Positions 61,417 to 64,000 of a stretch of 64,000 nucleotides of DNA are shown piece after piece (within the stretch, counting starts at the first letter, position 1; every line of letters starts with the position of its first letter). The notes beneath the pieces were generated by a model. It did not search any database, was not told the DNA's origin, and saw only the letters and a program-made list of their open reading frames with translations. The stretch lies in NCBI RefSeq assembly GCF_014805625.2, contig NW_023998431.1, positions 6,843,567 through 6,907,566 on the forward strand. Direction: 5' to 3'. The position numbers and the translations under genes are program-made. Source of the stretch: Glossina fuscipes (taxonomy: Eukaryota; Arthropoda; Insecta; Diptera; Glossinidae).

Positions 61417-61448
61417 AAAAATAATGGATTTCTTTTTCTCCAAACTAA
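61417..61448 (-). repeat. mariner terminal inverted repeat, right
   Basis: Read on the minus strand: TTAGTTTGGAGAAAAAGAAA and onward; pairs with 60162-60193. Confidence 0.95.
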
Positions 61449-64000
61449 TATTTTGGTTCGAGCTCTCCTTTACAAATAGATTTAACGTATTTCTTGAATT
61501 TCCATTATTTTCCTATATCTTAACTTATTCAAAATATACTTTATCTAATTGTACACTCAACTTACGCAATACGCTTGACGTGATTTTAAGATCGTCTAAA
61601 TTAATAAAGTAGGCACCAGGGTTCACGCTGATGATATGAGCAAAGAGAATCCTTTCAATATGAGCGGAAAAACGCAAAGGCCAGTAGACGTAAGTGCAAC
61701 CACAGCTCGGAAAAACGCTCCCCGTGCAGTCTAATAGTAAAATAAAAATTATATGTCTGCCAGCTTTTGAAAAATTCGGCAGCTACATTGCTAACTTCGT
61801 GAAAATGCTAGCGATACACAGCATCACATTAACCACACTATGATCTCTTTACAACTCGATGTACCCTGAACACAGCTTTGCAAATAACTCAAACCTACGC
61901 TGTACAAGCACCAGTGCGCTAGCCATCTATACCCAAAATTAAACGCCTTATCACAAGGTTAATGATGTGAAGAGCAGAACTTAATTCTACACCTAATATT
62001 GTCGTATTCAACTACAGACCGTAATTTTTAAAATATTGTGACGAAATTTGAAAGCTAACTTATCCCAGCTCAAGTGCGAACCCTAATGAAAATTGATTTA
62101 ATTGGACCCCGTTTCGATCTATGCGCTAACAACGTCTGATGTAAAGAAGATTTGCAATTTTCAAACTTTCTCGATAAAAATCTCTGAATAATGGTATTCT
62201 GGCGAAAAACATTGATCTGAAAAATTTAGATCGGGTAGGCTGATATTTCGAACCCCCCCAATGCAACGGTTCCTAAGAAGAATAAGCCTTTGTATAGGAA
62301 AACAAACTAATTTTTAACAATTCGCAACGAAAAGTAGTAGCAGTAACTTGACTTAAAAATCTTTTGCACCATATTAGGGACTACGTAGATTTACTTTTCG
62401 GAGCGCGCTCCATAGAAGGGCTCTCGTGACAAGTTAGTCTTTACATGGCGACTAAGTGTAATTTTTAGCATTATAAGATAACCTCTTTTGACAAAAAGAT
62501 TAATTTTACTAAATTTGGACCCCATTAATTCTCATTTTAGGCCCCCTTCTGTGTAAACATTACCACGAAATATATGCTGTTACTTGACAACAAAGTATAA
62601 TTTTTGGTAATATATTATGAAAATTAATAAAGGATGTGTTAAGCGAAGTCATGCAATTTTTACTATTCGAGTAAAATTTTTCAAATCCTTGATAGAATAT
62701 ATAGGTTTATGTGTGTGCAATATTCACAAAAAAAGTGGTAAAGTGTTTCTTTATTTCGTAATTCAAGCAACACTTGCCATAAACCGCCAAAGTATGATAA
62801 GTATAAGACAATTATGCGGTACACTATAAATAGAAATTTTTGTCTTTTATCTAAAGATATAACAATCGCAATTGCATGCAAGTAAGAGCCAACATGTTGT
62901 TACGGCAAGGAGAAAATAAATGGAGTTTTAATGGAAATATTATATAAAGCAAGAATACAGGAAACTTATATTGAATTAACAACGAGTTTTACGCAACATT
63001 TCTTTCGAGTAAATACATAAATGTTGCGTATTATTTGATCAATTAAGTGCGCGATAGTTACCTGCTTGCTACCTCATTCACGCCAAAGCTTTAGAAGGTC
63101 ATAGGTCTCCTTGCGCTCATTTCGATGGCATCTGGTATATATATGCGACATGTTGCGCTGCTATTTATATATTATATATAGATTACTATTAATGCACAAT
63201 ACTAATGCCAGATTTGGAGTCTTATGCTGGTTAAAATATAAAGCACATATAATATAATATCTGACAAAAATTGACTTGATTGAAAGGTTAGTTAGAAAAA
63301 AAAATGGACACATTTTGAAACACTTGATCTGAATTTCAAAACTGTTACCAGCAATGTACAGTTAATGCTATGTGAAAAAGAAAGAAAGGATGATTCCAAG
63401 AGTGGAAATGCAATAAACCGAAACTATAGACCAATAGCTTGAAAATAAATGGTTAAAACACAATGTAATCCAAACCTTGCTCTTTAACGATAAGCAGTTT
63501 ACTCAAACTTTAGGGATATGATGTCAAATTTTGAAGTAGCGACTTTTAATCCATCTTATTCTCTTTTATTAGATTACCCTTGACCTAGGAAGTATGTGAA
63601 TACTCCAATATGTCATAAACAGTTTTACAATAAAGACTGAAAACTTCAGTGTCAAAAAACTGTCGTAATAATCCAAAGGAATGAAAAATATGTTTTGTGA
63701 AAAAAAATGTGAAAGTGAAAAATATTTTGAAAGCAAGTATTGTAATACGGGCTTTTGATATTCAATTTATCTAAACGCACAGTTCTCACCACTAGTACTT
63801 CGAAAACGACCGTGTTAATATTAGATACTTGCAAATTTTGGCCAGCGAGTTCCACACATCAAAATGATAAAGAAATCGGAAATACCGACGTACATAACGG
63901 TTAAATTCGATGATATTGATCTTTCTATACTTAAAAAAGACGTTTTTAATTCAGTATTATTGACATATTCAGCGAATTCAGACGTTAGTCGTGTGTAACG
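61449..64000. other. no gene seen
   Basis: The first bases may complete the interrupted family B copy. Beyond, AT-rich sequence with only short frames, TA-rich near 63160-63180. No RNA gene, TIR pair or coding family recognised. Confidence 0.5.

Larger units (their letters stand above)
60162..61448 (-). mobile_element. mariner transposon, near-complete, 1287 bp
   Basis: Flanked by the TA target duplication (60160-60161 and 61449-61450). The 32-bp inverted ends (60162-60193 and 61417-61448) start TTAGTTTGG and agree at 30 of 32 positions. Length is typical of the family. It carries one transposase frame on the minus strand with one nonsense and one single-base frameshift, so it no longer makes full-length transposase. 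Its ends are suitable for mobilisation in trans. It is by far the best preserved element in the window. Confidence 0.96.

Noticed and set aside
1..64000. CRISPR arrays, bacterial operons, riboswitches, rRNA genes
   Set aside because: No regularly spaced direct repeats with unique spacers, no ribosome-binding-site-led gene strings and no rRNA-like sequence; the DNA is eukaryotic in character.

Overview
The window looks like eukaryotic, AT-rich, gene-poor DNA from an insect, most likely a dipteran and possibly a tephritid fruit fly. That assignment is inference. It rests on mariner, Copia, Gypsy and CR1/Jockey-type non-LTR relics, a tRNA-derived SINE, a BESS-motif protein, abundant (TA)n, (CT)n and poly(A) tracts, and no bacterial-type operons. 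A run of exactly 100 N at 47118-47217 marks an assembly gap. No complete host gene was found. Most open frames are short and unsupported, so the window reads as intergenic or long-intron sequence filled with decayed transposons.

Layout. 1-5.1 kb: no gene seen. 5.1-6.35 kb: truncated non-LTR retrotransposon (minus). 11.6-11.8 kb: decayed mariner fragment. 12.1-12.9 kb: best copy of a terminal-inverted-repeat element (here 'family A'), with pieces at 18.6, 22.5-23.3, 30.2, 35, 41 and 52.4 kb. 13.6-16.0 kb: a longer relative of the 5-kb non-LTR element, with ORF1, endonuclease and RT pieces. 16.8-17.0 kb: tRNA-derived SINE with perfect 13-bp target-site duplications; a headless copy lies at 25.8 kb. 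23.3-24.5 kb: third non-LTR relic next to a Copia gag/protease relic (plus). 25.98-26.52 kb: internally deleted mariner with both TIRs. 38.7-40.4 kb: second Copia relic (minus). 28.6-29.1, 46.7-47.1, 48.3-48.6 and 59.9-60.2 kb: a second dispersed repeat ('family B'). 55.1-58.6 kb: Gypsy relic (minus) with a degenerate minisatellite block in place of its RT core. 60.16-61.45 kb: near-complete 1287-bp mariner inserted at a TA, apparently inside a family B copy.

Host-gene candidates are few. A 3'-terminal exon carrying a BESS motif lies at 50725-51098 (plus). A 159-bp internal exon candidate with good splice sites and phase 0/0 lies at 54514-54672 (minus). A weaker Cys-containing exon candidate lies at 51955-52142 (plus). 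If the 54.5-kb exon is real, much of the window may be a long intron or flank of a minus-strand gene. All coordinates of decayed elements are approximate, because they come from reading and hand translation without database searches.
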